A DNA stretch of 64,000 nucleotides from Aspidapion aeneum (GCA_963576565.1 OY755039.1:27356602-27420601), one strand, 5' to 3'; positions 32,431-44,454 are shown, counted from the stretch's first letter. A program made the numbers and translations. Notes: a model not told the origin generated them from the letters alone.

Positions 32431-32869
32431 TAGATAGTTTAAGTTGTGCTACGTATTTTTACGTAAGCATGAGATTTGACAGTTACGCAAGCGCACTTCG
32501 TCACACCGTCGTCAAGGTCACGTTAGGAGCTTACGTATTTACGTTAGCTTACGGCAGTCTGCGGGCACCTTAACGTTACCAATTTGAGTAGAATTGGTTG
32601 ATTGAACTTTTGAAAAATGGGGCCTAGACGATAATTTCCGCTTTCAGTACAAACGATTCTTTGCAAATATATTCCTACTGTAGTTGAAAAGACAAAAAAC
32701 AAAATTGTAACATCAAAAAAACACAGTGCCGAATTCAATATTCTCTGCTATTAGTAGACTTGTTATGGTAACGTAAAAACATTCAACTTAAACTCAAATT
32801 TGGAACAAAACGTAGAGCGCTTAACGTGCAGTTTTACGTAAAAATACGTAGCACAACTTAAACTATCTA
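32431..32869. mobile_element. 439-bp TIR element with perfect 36-bp ends
   Basis: Left end TAGATAGTTTAAGTTGTGCT... (32431-32466) and right end ...AGCACAACTTAAACTATCTA (32834-32869) are exact reverse complements over all 36 bases. The interior is non-coding, with many TTACGTA/TACGTAA words. The perfect ends suggest a fairly recent insertion. I see no certain target duplication. Confidence 0.85.
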
Positions 32870-33059
32870 TTTACAATGACACTTTAACGTATAATTTTCA
32901 TGCTTGATAAAGGAGAAGAGGAGGGCAGTGACATTTATGCTTACACACCAAATATTTGTACGTTGTTAAACAAAAACGTAGGTTATTCTCAGAAAATTAG
33001 ATCAACTGAGAACATTTTCGGGCTATAATTTTTTACATATTTCAAAAGAAATTATCTCA

Positions 33060-33877
33060 ACAAGAATGCCTTGCCGAGTTGATTTTTATTTTCGGTAATG
33101 AAGGACCACATCAGTCGACAGTTTCTCGTTGGTATGGATAATTCAAGCGTAGACGGATTAGCCTTAGCGACGATCCAAGGCCAGGTGCACCAAAAACGGC
33201 TGTCACTCAGGCAAACATCGATGCTCTGTGCATTGGGGATTTCAAAGACTTCAATTCAAAAAATTTAGCATGAAGAATTAGTTTAAGAAAATTAGTTTCC
33301 CGCTGGATACCACATCTGTCAACCGAAGAACACAAAGAAGCTGGGCTCATTTGGCGTCAGAAAACTCCAGACCGCTTTGAGGCAGGAAACTCGAAAAACG
33401 TGTACAGCATCGCCGGCGGTGATGAATCGTGGATTTACTTATATGAACCCGAAAATAAACGTCAGTCGTCTGTTTGGCTGTTCCCAGATGAAGAAAAGCC
33501 AACAAAAGTCATCCATTCTCGAAGTGTACCCAAAAAGATGATTGTGCAATTCCTCTAGAAGATCAAAGGACTGCTACTGCCTATTGGTACATCACCATTT
33601 GTTTGCCGAAAGTCATCGCTGAGCTTTAAAAGAAGACTTCGACCGACAAATCATCCTCCACCAAGACAATGCATGTTCGCACAAAGCACAAAAAACCATT
33701 AAATCTTTAACTCAACAAAACATCGAATTGTTGGACCATCATCCATACAGTCCCGACGATTTCTATACTTTTCCGAAAAGCAAGAATGGATTGCGTGGTC
33801 AAAGAAATCAGTCGCCAGAGGAAGCAGTACCAACAAACCAGTGGAATTACAACTGGTTTGAGCGGAAGCAAAAGTGC

Positions 33878-33878
<1 letters not shown>
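33060..33878 (+). pseudogene. Mariner transposase relic, copy 2, 5' portion
   Basis: Plus-strand relic of the same mariner family as 855-1706, and more complete. Visible pieces: HQSTVSRWYG and DDPRPGAPKTAVTQANIDAL (DNA-binding part, 33110-33230); HLSTEEHKEAGLIWRQKTP (about 33312-33370); GGDESWIYLYEPENK with the first catalytic Asp (about 33418-33462); HQDNACSHKAQKTIKSL (second Asp, about 33660-33708); IELLDHHPYSPDDFYTFP with the third Asp (about 33725-33778); and NWFERKQKCI (about 33852-33883). The DNA-binding part lacks its N-terminus, and frameshifts and stops occur throughout. The gene is cut at about 33879 by the TA tail of a LINE; its last part resumes at 36843. Confidence 0.9.
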
Positions 33879-33951
<73 letters not shown>

Positions 33952-36842
33952 CGGTTTCACAACGTTCTACGTCTTCCTCTATACCCAATCTCCACTCGTT
34001 TTTGCTTGCCCATAATTGATCATCTAGGCCTCTTATTCTTATTTCACTATCTATTCCTCTCTCCAGCTTCTCCTCGGCTTTCCTCGTTTTCTTCGGCCAG
34101 TTGGTTTCCATTGTAATATTTGTTTAGGTAGTCTTTCGTCATCCATTCTTTGTACATGTCCGTACCACACCAGTTGTTTGGTTCTTATATCATCCACTAA
34201 AGTACATTTCTTTGATTTGTAACTCTTTCTCTTTTTGATTTCCCTGCTGCTCTTCTCCAATAGTCCATCTCCGTAGCGGAAAGCATTTTTTCTGTTCTAT
34301 TCTTGATTGGCCATACTACTGAGCCGTATGTAATAATACTTTTTACAATGGTGTTATATATAAGCTTTTTGTTATGTTTTGATATACTTTGGTCCCAAAT
34401 TATTCCATGTAATAAAGTTATTGCTTTTCTTCCTTGTACGTTTCGATCTTTTATAGCTTTGTCTAGTGTTCCGTCAGCTGTAATTTTTAGACCTAAGTAT
34501 TTATACTTATCACAGGACTGAATTCGCCCAGTATCTAAGATTAGATCCTGTTTCGTTCCACCAATACACATATACTCTGTCTTATTGATATTAACCTCTA
34601 ATCCCCACTTATTGTACTCTTCTATTAGTTTTCGTGTCATATATTCGAGGTCGTCATAATCCTGAGCCACTACTATCTGATCATCGGCGAAACATAAAGT
34701 ATACAAGGTGGTTTCGTCCAACGGAATTCCTATGTTTTGGCATTTTCTCTTCCAGACTTTAAGGACCTGTTCCAAATATATCTTGAAGAGCGTAGGTGAG
34801 ATACAGCAACCTTTATTTACTTGAAAGCCTTTGGTTAGTTTTGCTTTTATTTTAACTTTTGCCTTACTATTGCGGTATAACTCTTTGATGGCCTTAATTA
34901 GTTGTACGCTTATGTTTGTCTTTTCCAACGCTTTCCAAACTAGATTTAGTGGTATACTATGCCTTCTGCAAATCTACGTAAAGCAGATGCAGCTCTTGTC
35001 CGTATGCCATTTTCTTTTCAATAACTTGGGTTATACAAAAGAGATGATCTGAAGTCGATCTACCCGCCCTGAAACCGGCTTGTTCTCCATATCTTTATAT
35101 TCACTCTCCACTTTATTTCTTATTATTTTGCCATATATTCTGCTTAGCGTACTAGTTACAGATATACCTCTATAATTGTCACATATATCTTTCCTTCTTT
35201 TTTTGTGTATTGTGGATACATATGACGTTTTCCACTCAGTTGGTACTACAGCTCCATTTAAATATTTTTGGAAAAGGTTCCGTAATCTCCAAAACAGTTC
35301 TTCAGTGCCATATTTAATAAGTTCAGCTGGGGTATTTCCGGGTCCGGCAGACCTACCGCTTTTTAAGGTTGTGCACACGTTTTTGACCTCAGAGATCGTG
35401 AGGGGTACTGGAGATCCCATCGTTCTAATGATATTGTCTCTTTCGTCTTCCTTGAATTCTGCTCACAGTTAAAAGTTTTTTAACATGCTCATCCCATTCT
35501 TTGTCTGGTATTGGTGAAATAATGCATGTTTCTTTTTTGATCGATCTTATAGTTTTCCAGCTTTCGGTACTTCTCCTACCTCCTAAGTAAGAATCTATTT
35601 TCTGGCACTTTTGCATCCACGATTGATTTTTCTTATCACTGATCAATCTTCTCACCTTTGATTGCGCGATTTTGTATTCTTCTCTGCTTCTATCTGTCTT
35701 TTGGAATAAATAGGTGTAATATAATTTCCTTTTTTCCTCTATTTCACTTTCAATCTCAGCATCCCACCAGTATGGTTTTGTTCTTTTAGGAGTTTCTTCC
35801 ACTAATCCCAGTGCTTCTTTTGCAGCTTGATGGATGCTGTGATACATTCGTATTCCTCATCTGGGGTTTCACCTGAACTTGAATTAAGTTTTTCGTTCAG
35901 TCTCTTTTTGTATAAGTTTTTTACGCTGTCATGTTCTAGGCTTAGTAGATTATATTGACAGTGATCAATTTCCTCATTCACTGTATCATCAAGATGTTGT
36001 TGATGCAGGCTTCGGCCTTGATAAGGAAAGAAAATTTTGGTCTCCAGAAAATAGTGATCACTTCCACATGTTGATCTACGCTTTGTTCTGACATCTTGAA
36101 TTTTTAGTTTTGTCTTTTGTTTAGTGATAAGATAATCCATGACGGATTTCAGGTTTTGAGAGGGTTTGGTCCAGGTATATTTGTGTATTTTCTTATGTTG
36201 GAAAAAACCGTTTTGGATTTTTAGGTCTAATTGCACACATACTGTAATTAGCCGGTTTCCGTTGTCATTAACAACATCTTCATATTGGTCAACTGTCAGA
36301 TCATTTACTCTGTTACCTGTTCTGCTATTTAAATCTCCCAATATTACAATTTCTCTAGATGTACTTACTGCTGATATTTCATTGTGGATTTCTTCAAAAA
36401 AATTGTCTTTCACGGCTACATTTGCTTCGTCATTATACGCATAGATTCCAAAAATCGTAAGTCTCATTCCTTTTATTGTTATATTCATTCTTATTAACCG
36501 TTCATTTACTGCTTCCCAGTTGGTGATAAATTTTCTAAATCTTTTGTTGACCAAAATAGATACTCCTTGTTGAGCATGTTTTTCTTTTGCCACTCCGCTA
36601 TAGAAATGGTCATATTGTCCTAGGTTTTCAAATCCTTTTCCTTTCTTCTTCGTTTCTGTTAGTACAGCAAGGTCTACCTTCATTCTGCTGCACTCATGTA
36701 CTATTTCATTCACTTTTCGACTCATTCCTTGTACGTTCCATGTACCAAAAATCATATTCCTGTTTCTTTGCTTGGTTCGTCTTAGGTTTTTCATTTCTGT
36801 CCGAGGCGTTTGATTGGGTTTCTTAACAGTGTACGTTTTTTC
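33879..36842 (-). mobile_element. RTE-like LINE, copy 2, inserted into the mariner
   Basis: A nearly full-length minus-strand copy of the element at 5.4-8.1 kb. Its 3' end is a (TA)n tail of about 65 bp (33882-33947). The 5' side reaches into the endonuclease N-terminus (MIFGTWNVQGMSRKVNEIVH, about 36690-36752), which copy 1 lacks. Right of 36842 the mariner resumes with AATAAAGTCTTTAAACG, as in copy 1 of mariner, with about 20 bp of mariner missing at the junction. Confidence 0.9.
33950..36826 (-). pseudogene. RTE-like LINE endonuclease/RT, broken by small deletions
   Basis: Same protein as 5417-8017, with an added N-terminus (WNVQGMSRKVNEIVHECSRM; LAVLTETKKKGKGF). Endonuclease motifs ILGDLNSRTG and CGSDHYF are intact. 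Compared with copy 1, short deletions break the frame: about 4 bp near 35838; several bases near 35464; about 7 bp near 35086; about 5 bp near 34960, in the first catalytic motif; and a larger loss near 34205. An in-frame 9-bp loss near 34810 turns KGLKQGCC into KGCC in RT motif B. CFADD survives (about 34682-34693). The copy is dead in cis; elsewhere the two copies are very alike. Confidence 0.9.
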
Positions 36843-36922
36843 CGAGGAACAATAAAGTCTTTAAACGTTATCTACTGTTTTCTTCTAGCTGTATATGCCG
36901 AACTTAAAAGACAACCCTCGTA
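36843..36922 (+). pseudogene. Mariner copy 2, 3' end
   Basis: AATAAAGTCTTTAAACG, TTATCTACTGTTTTCTTCTA and ACTTAAAAGACAACCC follow the 3' end of mariner copy 1 (minus strand, 855-935) base for base with few differences. Similarity stops after GACAACCCTCGTAC, which is therefore the likely outer end. Confidence 0.85.
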
Positions 36923-37124
36923 CTTTAATGAAAATCAAATAATTCGTCGGTAGCAGGGAAATTTCTTAGTTTTAAATACTAGGAATGCCGCGCTGTCCCG
37001 GTTTCTCAACAATTAGTTATGGTTGAACAATTAAAAAGAATAAAATTAACAGACTTAAAGCTTTTGAAATACATAAATGAACATCTAATGTAAATAATTC
37101 AAAAAGAAAAATAAATTATACAGA

Positions 37125-37290
37125 CTGTGAAAAGGAAAATGTTGGAACAATTCGGTCAAGTAGTTAGAGGCCCCAATTAAAGGTAATACAGAATATTAAT
37201 TATTGTTATAATAGTAGAGGGAAAAATTAAAGGCAAAATAAGCCAAGGGAGAATAAGAACATCCTGGATTACTACTTTAACGTACAATCA
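37125..37290 (+). pseudogene. Tiny LINE C-terminal fragment
   Basis: The plus strand reads MLEQFGQVVRGP, then VEGKIKGKISQGRIRTSWIT across frameshifts. This is the common C-terminal wording of RTE-like LINEs (LEYFGHVVRG .. IIEGKI.GKR..GRR..SWL). Nothing else of the element is left. Confidence 0.6.
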
Positions 37291-38606
37291 TACATTAAAA
37301 ATGACGATGAGTTAAGCAGAAGGTACCAGGTTCGCTTCTCGAGCAACGACGCAAAAGAAGAATAAAAGATCATCAAGCTGCCGCCTGCTTCCTTTTCAGC
37401 GTTTAACAGTTCATCGAAATGCAAAACATAATTTGACCTTGTACCATGAGAATATATCCAGGTGTAGTCCAGGAGCTGGCACACAGTCGAGGAGCCAGGA
37501 CTAATAAACCAGGAGTTTGCTATAATCAGCACCAGGATGGCACCAGTAAAAATAACTTAAAAGTCAACTCACGACGACCACGACAAATACACGAAGTGCT
37601 TAAATTGTCAACTTTGACGATCTGTATCTCGTGAAAGTTGCCCTATGGCCCCTAAAGTTACACACCTTGTACCCTATCCTAGTTTTGAGAGCAAAATTAA
37701 GATGATCAAGTAACCTGTATCAATAGGTACCATTCTAAATCTAAAGACTAACATTTATTTCATTATGATTTTTCGATACGTCAAAACTTTTCTTTGTTTG
37801 ATTTGCCTGTGCGCTGTTTTACTATGTGCGCTTTTTTAGTGTGTGCTTTTTCTGTGTAGCGTTTTCTCCTGTTCAAATATTTCCTTTTCGCTTTTTTCCT
37901 GTGCGTTTATTTACGGTCACCGTTTCACCATTACACCCCCCCCCCCCCCCAGACTTTTGTTCCAGAACCGCTCTTGACTTAAACTGACAATGGAATGTAG
38001 TATAGGACAGTATGGAATATTACAAATAATTATTATGGTATTTAAATAATACGAAAGTGTACTTTATTTTTAATAATCCAGCAAAGAAATATTTTGAGTA
38101 AGTACATACGTTTCTTGTAGTTTAATAAAATCCCTGTATCGTGTATAACGACCGCCATTTATCTCGAGCAATCGGCCATTAACGGGTGCCGAAACGGCCT
38201 CGTTATTTTGACATTACGCGCTTTGATGTTATTTAATAAGAAAATAAACCTTCGTAATATCCAGTCGGCAAGAAAATCGATGCAACAAAATATTAATGTT
38301 ACAGAAAAAGACAGTTCTGTTCATAATTACACAAAACTATATGAATAAGGTGGTAAGCATAATCACCGACTGAGGGTTTTCACAAGCTAGACGGTTTGAT
38401 TTGACGCCTCGAAGCGCTCGGCAGCTCTTCCTCTTTTTTTAAATGTCCGTCTAAAGACAGCCGCTCGCACCTTCTTGAACTTGCTCAAGAACGCGCGGCG
38501 CGGTACTCCTGGCGATATCACGCGCCGTGGGAAGCCAGCATAATAATAATAAATCCAACATCGCCTCGTCTATCAGATTGCTGTGAGTGGCCTTTCCGTT
38601 AGAGTA
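37291..38606. other. No gene; poly-C run
   Basis: No supported gene. A run of about 16 C lies at 37935-37950. The text around 37800-37930 is rich in GTGCGCTTTTT-like words. Confidence 0.4.
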
Positions 38607-38970
38607 CGTATACACCAAACTGCTCCGCGAATGCGCCGGCGCCGTATGTGCGGCGTTTGCGCGCTGCTCACACTCCGGGCGCAAACACGGATTTGTCCGG
38701 TTTTTTCGTGTTTTCAAGTTGAAGTGCAAGCCGTTTGCCGAAAAGTAGCTTTCTTAGGCGCCTCTTTGTGTGTTCGCAGATCCTTTGGGACGGCATCGAC
38801 AGTTTGTTGTCGAGTTTTCATTTCAATGCATGTTTGCTGTTTTTCCGTGATCGTAGAAAGTTCGTTGAAACAAATTCGGCGAGCGGTACACATACGGAGC
38901 GCGAGTGGCTCACATAAAACGCACGAGCGGCGTACACGCGGTGCATTGGCGGAGCAGTTTGGTGTATACG
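38607..38970. mobile_element. GC-rich TIR element, 364 bp
   Basis: CGTATACACCAAACTGCTCC at 38607 faces GGAGCAGTTTGGTGTATACG ending at 38970, and pairing continues inward for about ten more bases with mismatches. It is GC-rich against an AT-rich background. The 133-codon frame across it is not convincing because it runs through both arms. Confidence 0.8.
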
Positions 38971-39088
38971 CATTTTTAAGTTAGGTACTAATCCACCTCT
39001 CCTGTTCTTATTGCATTTATACAAGTGGGAACCAGCATTAAACATTACCCCTGCACTATAGAAATAACTTACTTGAGAAGATCTCAAC

Positions 39089-39571
39089 AGGGAGCTGTGC
39101 GTATGGCATATAATGAGCGCGTAAGGGTTTTGAAATAACTCTTTTAGGGAAAAGGTATTTAATATAAAGGGGAACTATATAATACTTGAAATTTCCTGAA
39201 GCCGTTAAACCTGTGGAGGTGAAAAATCTTAAATATTGTAGGCAAAAACCTAAGTTTAAGTGGAAGGGTTTTGAAATAACACGTTTTTGGGCAGAGTTTT
39301 GCAAATTTTGAAAAAATCTTTTTTGCACTTTTAAGAAGAGACTTAAATGCACCGCGCATTTAATACCCCATTGCGATAAGTGAAACGGGAACTAGGCACG
39401 TTTTTTGAGGATTGAGGTTTTATTTTTTTATTGAGGATTTAAATGCGCGCTAAAGAATTTTTTCTTACTAATTGTCAACAGCTTTATACAAAAATATTAA
39501 ATACTTTTCCCATAAAAGTGTTATTTCAAAGCCCTTACATGCTCATTATATGCCATACGCAAAGCTCCCTC
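39089..39571. mobile_element. Foldback element, about 480 bp
   Basis: Arms of about 80-90 bp: GGGAGCTGTGCGTATGGCAT... from 39090 and ...ATGCCATACGCAAAGCTCCC ending at 39570. The inner arm parts share GGGTTTTGAAATAACTCTTT. A third, direct copy of GGGTTTTGAAATAACACG lies inside at about 39268. Non-coding. Confidence 0.75.
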
Positions 39572-39746
39572 TTAATCGAATAGTTTTTTGATAAATTATA
39601 CTATTCTCAAACTCGGAGTTCTATCTGTCACTTTTAGTTTTTCACGACTTAAGAAACCCTCATATCTTGAAAACGGCTTGAGGTATCAAGATATGGTTTT
39701 CATCTTTTAAGTTTAAGCGTGGCTAAAGCAGCGTGTAAAAAACAAA

Positions 39747-40238
39747 TGAATCCATGATGGATCTGATAGCTTCCTAGCTAGCCAGTTCGCACACTTCAAG
39801 TGAGGCCATGATATATCAGCCTTGAAAACAGTTTTTTGTAAATATCTCAGAAAGTAAAGCTCCTACGAAGTTATTGGCTATTTTTAAGCAAAATTTATAC
39901 TGTATTCCAAAAACCGCATATTGATGCGATGGTCCGTTAAAAAGTTAGCATTTTTAAAAAATTTTAATTGTCAAAAAACTGTTATTATCATTAATGGATT
40001 TTGTCCAAAATCTAATCAGCCCGTTAGAGTGTCGAACACCATTTTATCTGAAACTCTTATGAAAAGCGGTTTAGCGGGTTACGGACAGACATACACACAC
40101 ACACACACAGACAGACAGACATCACGACGATATTGCTAAGATAAAAATAAAATACACCCAAATAACATATTTTCCGCGTTATCTCAAAATAATTTGTTTT
40201 GTTTAAAATAATACCTTTTCTGGCCATTGTTGCTAGGA
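39747..40238 (+). repeat. Family B microsatellite-bearing repeat, copy B2
   Basis: Same order as B1: AATGAATCCATGATGGATC, CTTCCTAGCTAGCC, CCTTGAAAACAGTTTTTTGT, AAAAACCGCATATTGATGCG, GTTACGGACAGACA, a short (AC)n/(GACA)n tract at 40092-40128, CATCACGACGATATTGCTA, and a right end with GCTAGGAAGGTAA. The core is slightly deleted relative to B1. Confidence 0.8.
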
Positions 40239-40609
40239 AGGTAACGAGGTCTTTTCAAAATAAAACTAGCATAGGTTTATAAAAAAATAGGTATTTTCAA
40301 AATGTCTTCGAGTTTTATAAACAACAATTTGGTGAGAAAAAAACTTTATTAAGGCCAAAAATGTTTTAAAAAAATATATTTTTCATCAATTTCCTTATAA
40401 TTTCCTTGGCATCAATGTTGACATTCCATTAACGGCAGAACATTAAAGAATATTAAAAAGGGGAGGAAAAATTAAAAATCTATTGTCGTTTTTCGATACC
40501 CTTGGGGAGCGACACGGGTTGCCTAAATATAAAAATAATTATTATGAAGAGAAAATTGTCAGGAACGCGGAAGCTATTCGACAAAAAAGAAAAAATTTAC
40601 GACGTATTA

Positions 40610-40690
40610 AAAAATACTCCCAACTCCCCCTTAGCCAATTTATGGGCACCTAAGCTCGCACGATTGTATAATGTAACTCTTGCCTACCTA
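40610..40690 (+). repeat. Family A left-end fragment
   Basis: CCAATTTATGGGCACCTAAG followed by CTCGCAC and TATAATGTAACT resembles the opening of A1 and A3. It is diverged and short. Confidence 0.4.
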
Positions 40691-40748
40691 CCTTACCAGC
40701 AGTTAAAAACTTGATGAATTCCATTTGTACATTGGAAAGTAAGATACA

Positions 40749-40916
40749 AAAATAAATGGATCCATAACGGATCTGATACCTTCCTAGCCCATAAGCATAC
40801 TCCAAGTGAACTCCACGCTATATCAGCCTTGAAAATAATTTTTTGTAAATACCCCAAAAACGAAAGCTCCCACGAACAGTTTCTGTTTCATTATATTGCA
40901 AAAATCGCATATTGAT
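40749..40916 (+). repeat. Family B repeat, copy B3, left part
   Basis: Starts AAATAAATGGATCCATAACG and reaches AAAATCGCATATTGAT, where the LINE tail begins. The rest resumes at 43352 with TTGATGCGATG. Confidence 0.85.
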
Positions 40917-43351
40917 AGATAGATAATGATAGATAGATAATGTGCTTTATTGTCATAAAAACATTACAATTTGTTTTGTGGACAAAGCGATGACTTAAAA
41001 CTAAATTATAAAAAAAAAAATATGTTAAAAAACTATTAATCAAAAATATCAAACGTCAGAGAAAAATAACTTAAAGCTAAAAAATTTACCTATATAGTAA
41101 AATAAGTACAATCACATACATAATAAAAACTGACCGGCCTTCAATATAAATTATATCACAGAGTTTTTCTTTGGAGTCGAACAAAATTTAATTTTTTTTG
41201 TTTTAAATTATTTTATTATCAGAAGCACACCTGGTATTTGATAACAATAAATTAGATAAGACAGCTCAAAACCTGTCCCGATAATACTCGTCCAGATCAT
41301 AATATCCTTTATCAAGAAGTAACAGCCTAACTCGTTTTTTAAAAATTTTGAGATTCGATAATATTTTTATCCTTTGAGGTAAATGGTTAAACATTTTGAT
41401 ACCATTGTAATAAATTGATTTGTGCACATTGGTCGTTTTTCGTATAGGAAGTTGTAAATCTTTATGCTGGACAGATCTTGTGTTATAGCCAGTCGACAAA
41501 CGAAGAAAATCATTCTGGTGCATAAAAACAAGAGAGACAGATTCTAGGATAAATAAAGATACTAGGGTGAGTATTTTTCTAGATATAAATAAGGGCCTAC
41601 ATGACTCCCTAAAGGGGACATGACACAAATATCGTATTGCCCTTTTTTGTAAAACAAAGATCATCTGAAATAATTGGTTATTCGTCGCACCCCAGAAGGC
41701 AATGCCATAGCGCAGCTGCCATTCTATTAATGCATGATAAACTGTTTTACCAAAATTAAATCCTAGTTCATTAACTGTTGCTTTAACTGCAAAGCAACCA
41801 GAAGCCACTCTCCTGCTTAAAGCGCAGATGTGATTCTCAAATTTTAAATTGGAGTCAATGGTTAATCCTAAAAATTTACTTTGGATTTGCTGTGACAAAA
41901 GATTATCGCCCACCCTAAGATCGTCCATGTTACACTTAAAACAAACTATATTGGTTTTATTTATATTCAATGTTAGAAGATTTGAATTAAACCATTCATT
42001 TATAATTTCTATTTCCGCTGAAATCATACTCTTTAGTCTGTTAATATCAGTGGCATTCCACAAGATTCGTAGTCGTATTGTCAGCAAAAATAGTAGATTT
42101 TCCATGTATATAAAAGTTTTGTTATATCATTAAAAAAAAGCAAAAATAAAACCGGCCCCAAAACTGAACCTTGGGGAACGCCCCATTCAATACATCCATG
42201 TTTTGATTCTTTCGAATTAATTACTACTCGCTGGGTTCTTCCTTATAAGTATGATTCGAACCATGATAAAGCCACCCCCCTGAATCCGTAATGATGTAGT
42301 TTTTTTAATAATATGGAATGGTTCACGCAATCGAAAGCTTTGGCTAAGTCGCAGAAAACCGCCGCCGCCACATTAGACTTGTTTAAACATGAAAACAGTT
42401 GTGTAAGTAAATTAAACATTGCATTGTTGGTACCAGTATTTTTTCGAAAGCTAAATTGAACATTGCTTAGTAAGTTGTTGTGTTCAAGATACGACACGAT
42501 TCGCGTTTTAGTTAACTTTTCAATTAACTTAGATAAGGTAGACAACATAGAAATTGGTCTGAAATTGGCCGGGTTTGATTCGTCTCCACCCTTGTGTAGA
42601 GGAATTACTAAAGCCGTTTTTAGGCTTGATGGGAATACTCCGCTCGTCCAAGAATAATTTATAGAATTAACCAATATGTCTGCCAGAATAACATCAGGCA
42701 TATTTAGCAAAACCCAGCATTTTTATTTTTAATGCTTTTTAAAGTTTGCTTTACTTCTGTTAAATCGGTTGGTGTAAATGAAAAAGAATTGGGCACTGAA
42801 AAATTTACCAAATATGATATAGGATCTTTATCTGTTTTTAGGTTTTTGGTTAAATTCTTCCCTATATTGCAATAAAACTGATTTAGGTTGTCAGATGTGA
42901 CTTCTGGATGCGAAAGTGATGATTGAAAATTATTATTATGAATATTATTTATTATTTTGCAACATTCTTTTTGCTTATTAGAAGAACTATTTAAACGATC
43001 GGAGTAGTGTCTATTTTTTGCCGCCGCAATTAATCTACGATACAAAGATCTGTAGGTGCTAAAATAATTATAAAAAAAACTCACCATCTGTAAATTTCCT
43101 GATCCTATGAAGACAGCGAAAATTTTTCGAAGATACTATTAAGCCTTTAGTAAACCAAGGCTTCTTATTTTTAGTTTTCATACTCCTTACTGGAAAACAT
43201 TGGTCAAAAATTTTGGTCGTTTTTTGGTGAAATGAAGTTAAAGGTTCTTCTGACTCAAAAACATGATTCCACGATTCCCTACTACACGAATAATAAAATT
43301 TTGTAAAGCTACGTCTATTGAATATTCTACCACGCTTTGATTTTTGTTTGG
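40917..43351 (-). mobile_element. CR1/L2-like LINE inserted into family B repeat
   Basis: 2,435 bp on the minus strand, 5'-truncated in the linker between endonuclease and polymerase. It ends in a (GATA)n-type tail at 40914-40941. TTGAT is present on both sides (40912-40916, 43352-43356), and the family B consensus continues across the gap, so the borders are firm. The microsatellite tail instead of poly(A) leads me to CR1/L2-like rather than Jockey, but this is inference. Confidence 0.9.
41266..43351 (-). pseudogene. CR1/Jockey-like LINE reverse transcriptase, inactivated
   Basis: Order on the minus strand: linker KNKKPWFTKGL (about 43140-43175) and NKQKECCKIINNIHNNN; polymerase start NAGF, then a stop, [59 protein letters not shown]; first catalytic block [18 protein letters not shown] (about 42305-42358); a premature stop after WFESYL (42243-42245); GVPQGSVLGPVLF (about 42150-42187); catalytic FADD replaced by FADN (about 42075-42088) together with a frameshift; then NINKTNIVCF, FLGLTIDSNLKFENHI, WQLRYGIAFWG and the C-terminal HKSIYYNGIKMFNHLP. 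Several independent lesions mean no enzyme is made. Confidence 0.9.
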
Positions 43352-43830
43352 TTGATGCGATGCCCCTTTAAAAAGTTGGCATTTTCTCATTTTTTTAACT
43401 GTGAAAAAACTGTCACTAGCAACAATGGATTCAGCTCGTTACAGTGTTTAATACTATTTTTTATAAAAAACTCATGCAAATTGGTCCAGAAAATTGGACA
43501 GACACACACATACGCACGTCACGACGAGATTGCTAAGCTATTTTATTTTTCAAAAATAAAATTATTACATACAAAGGGAAGAAAAATTAAAATAGATAAA
43601 TAAACAAAATGCCCTGATGTACTTCTTAGGGCAAAAACACATTTGAGTCACTATCAGTTTTGAATGTCATATTATAAAGTTTTTATGAGTCACTATCGGT
43701 TTTACAGTCTATATCGGTAATTTGGATAAACTCAGTAACTAAGTCCAAATAAACCCCAATAACAAATTTTCGGCGTTATATCAAAAAAAACTTGCTTATT
43801 TGTATTTTTCTATTCTTTTTCGTTTTCAGT
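43352..43830 (+). repeat. Family B repeat, copy B3, right part
   Basis: Continues the B consensus with TTGATGCGATGCCCCTTTAA, AAACTGTCACTAGCAACAAT, ACAGACACACACATACG, CACGTCACGACGAGATTGCT and CGGCGTTATATC. The expected terminal hairpin is absent here but appears at 44455-44497 (CTTTAGCCATTGC, CAGGCTAGAAAGGTAAAA). About 620 bp may therefore be inserted between them. Confidence 0.75.
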
Positions 43831-44454
43831 AAACTTTAATTTCTTGCTTTAGCCTCCCGTTACTTATGATATACATATTTATCTTTTCATTAAAAGTTTG
43901 GGAATAAAACTTTTTGTTAATCAAAAAACACATTGTATAGTTTTAACGGTCATTGCAATATCCTTTACCGAAACGGAGGTATCTTGCTGGCACGCCATTG
44001 TGAAACGCGTATGCATGTACTCGAATAGGCTGCTTATTTCAAGGCTAAAGGGCGCGAACTGATTTCTCGCATTGGGCTTGCATGCATAACGAGAGAAGCA
44101 CTTGTCTGTGCCACGTAGAGTGCAAGGCGCCAACGGTTGTCGCGAAAGCGACTCGGCTCTCGGGTCAAATCAAGACCAACAGTCAATGAATTCTTATTCG
44201 TTTTCCACGCGAACGACAGAGACAACTGCTTACATGGTTGTCTTTTCTTATACGCCCTTCTATTAATACAAATAGGTATACAACGTCAGATGTCGCTTTT
44301 CTAGTACATAGGTAAGCCCAAAATATATTGCGTCTAATACAGTTACTAATTACGTCAAGTTTTAATAGTGAACTATTAACAAATTATTTTTATTCCCTAT
44401 GTCTGGTTTCTTAGGAGAAGCAATGATTCCCTTCCTTTTATGAACCGCACGCCC
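43831..44454. other. Probable insertion in B3, identity unknown
   Basis: A higher-GC patch at 43920-44230 with no terminal repeats that I can find. Frames of 63-70 codons on the minus strand are not convincing. The text CCAACGGTTGTCGCGAAAGC is not a tRNA. Confidence 0.35.

Noticed and set aside
38583..38984. 133-codon frame at a GC-rich locus
   Set aside because: It spans both inverted arms of a non-coding TIR element.
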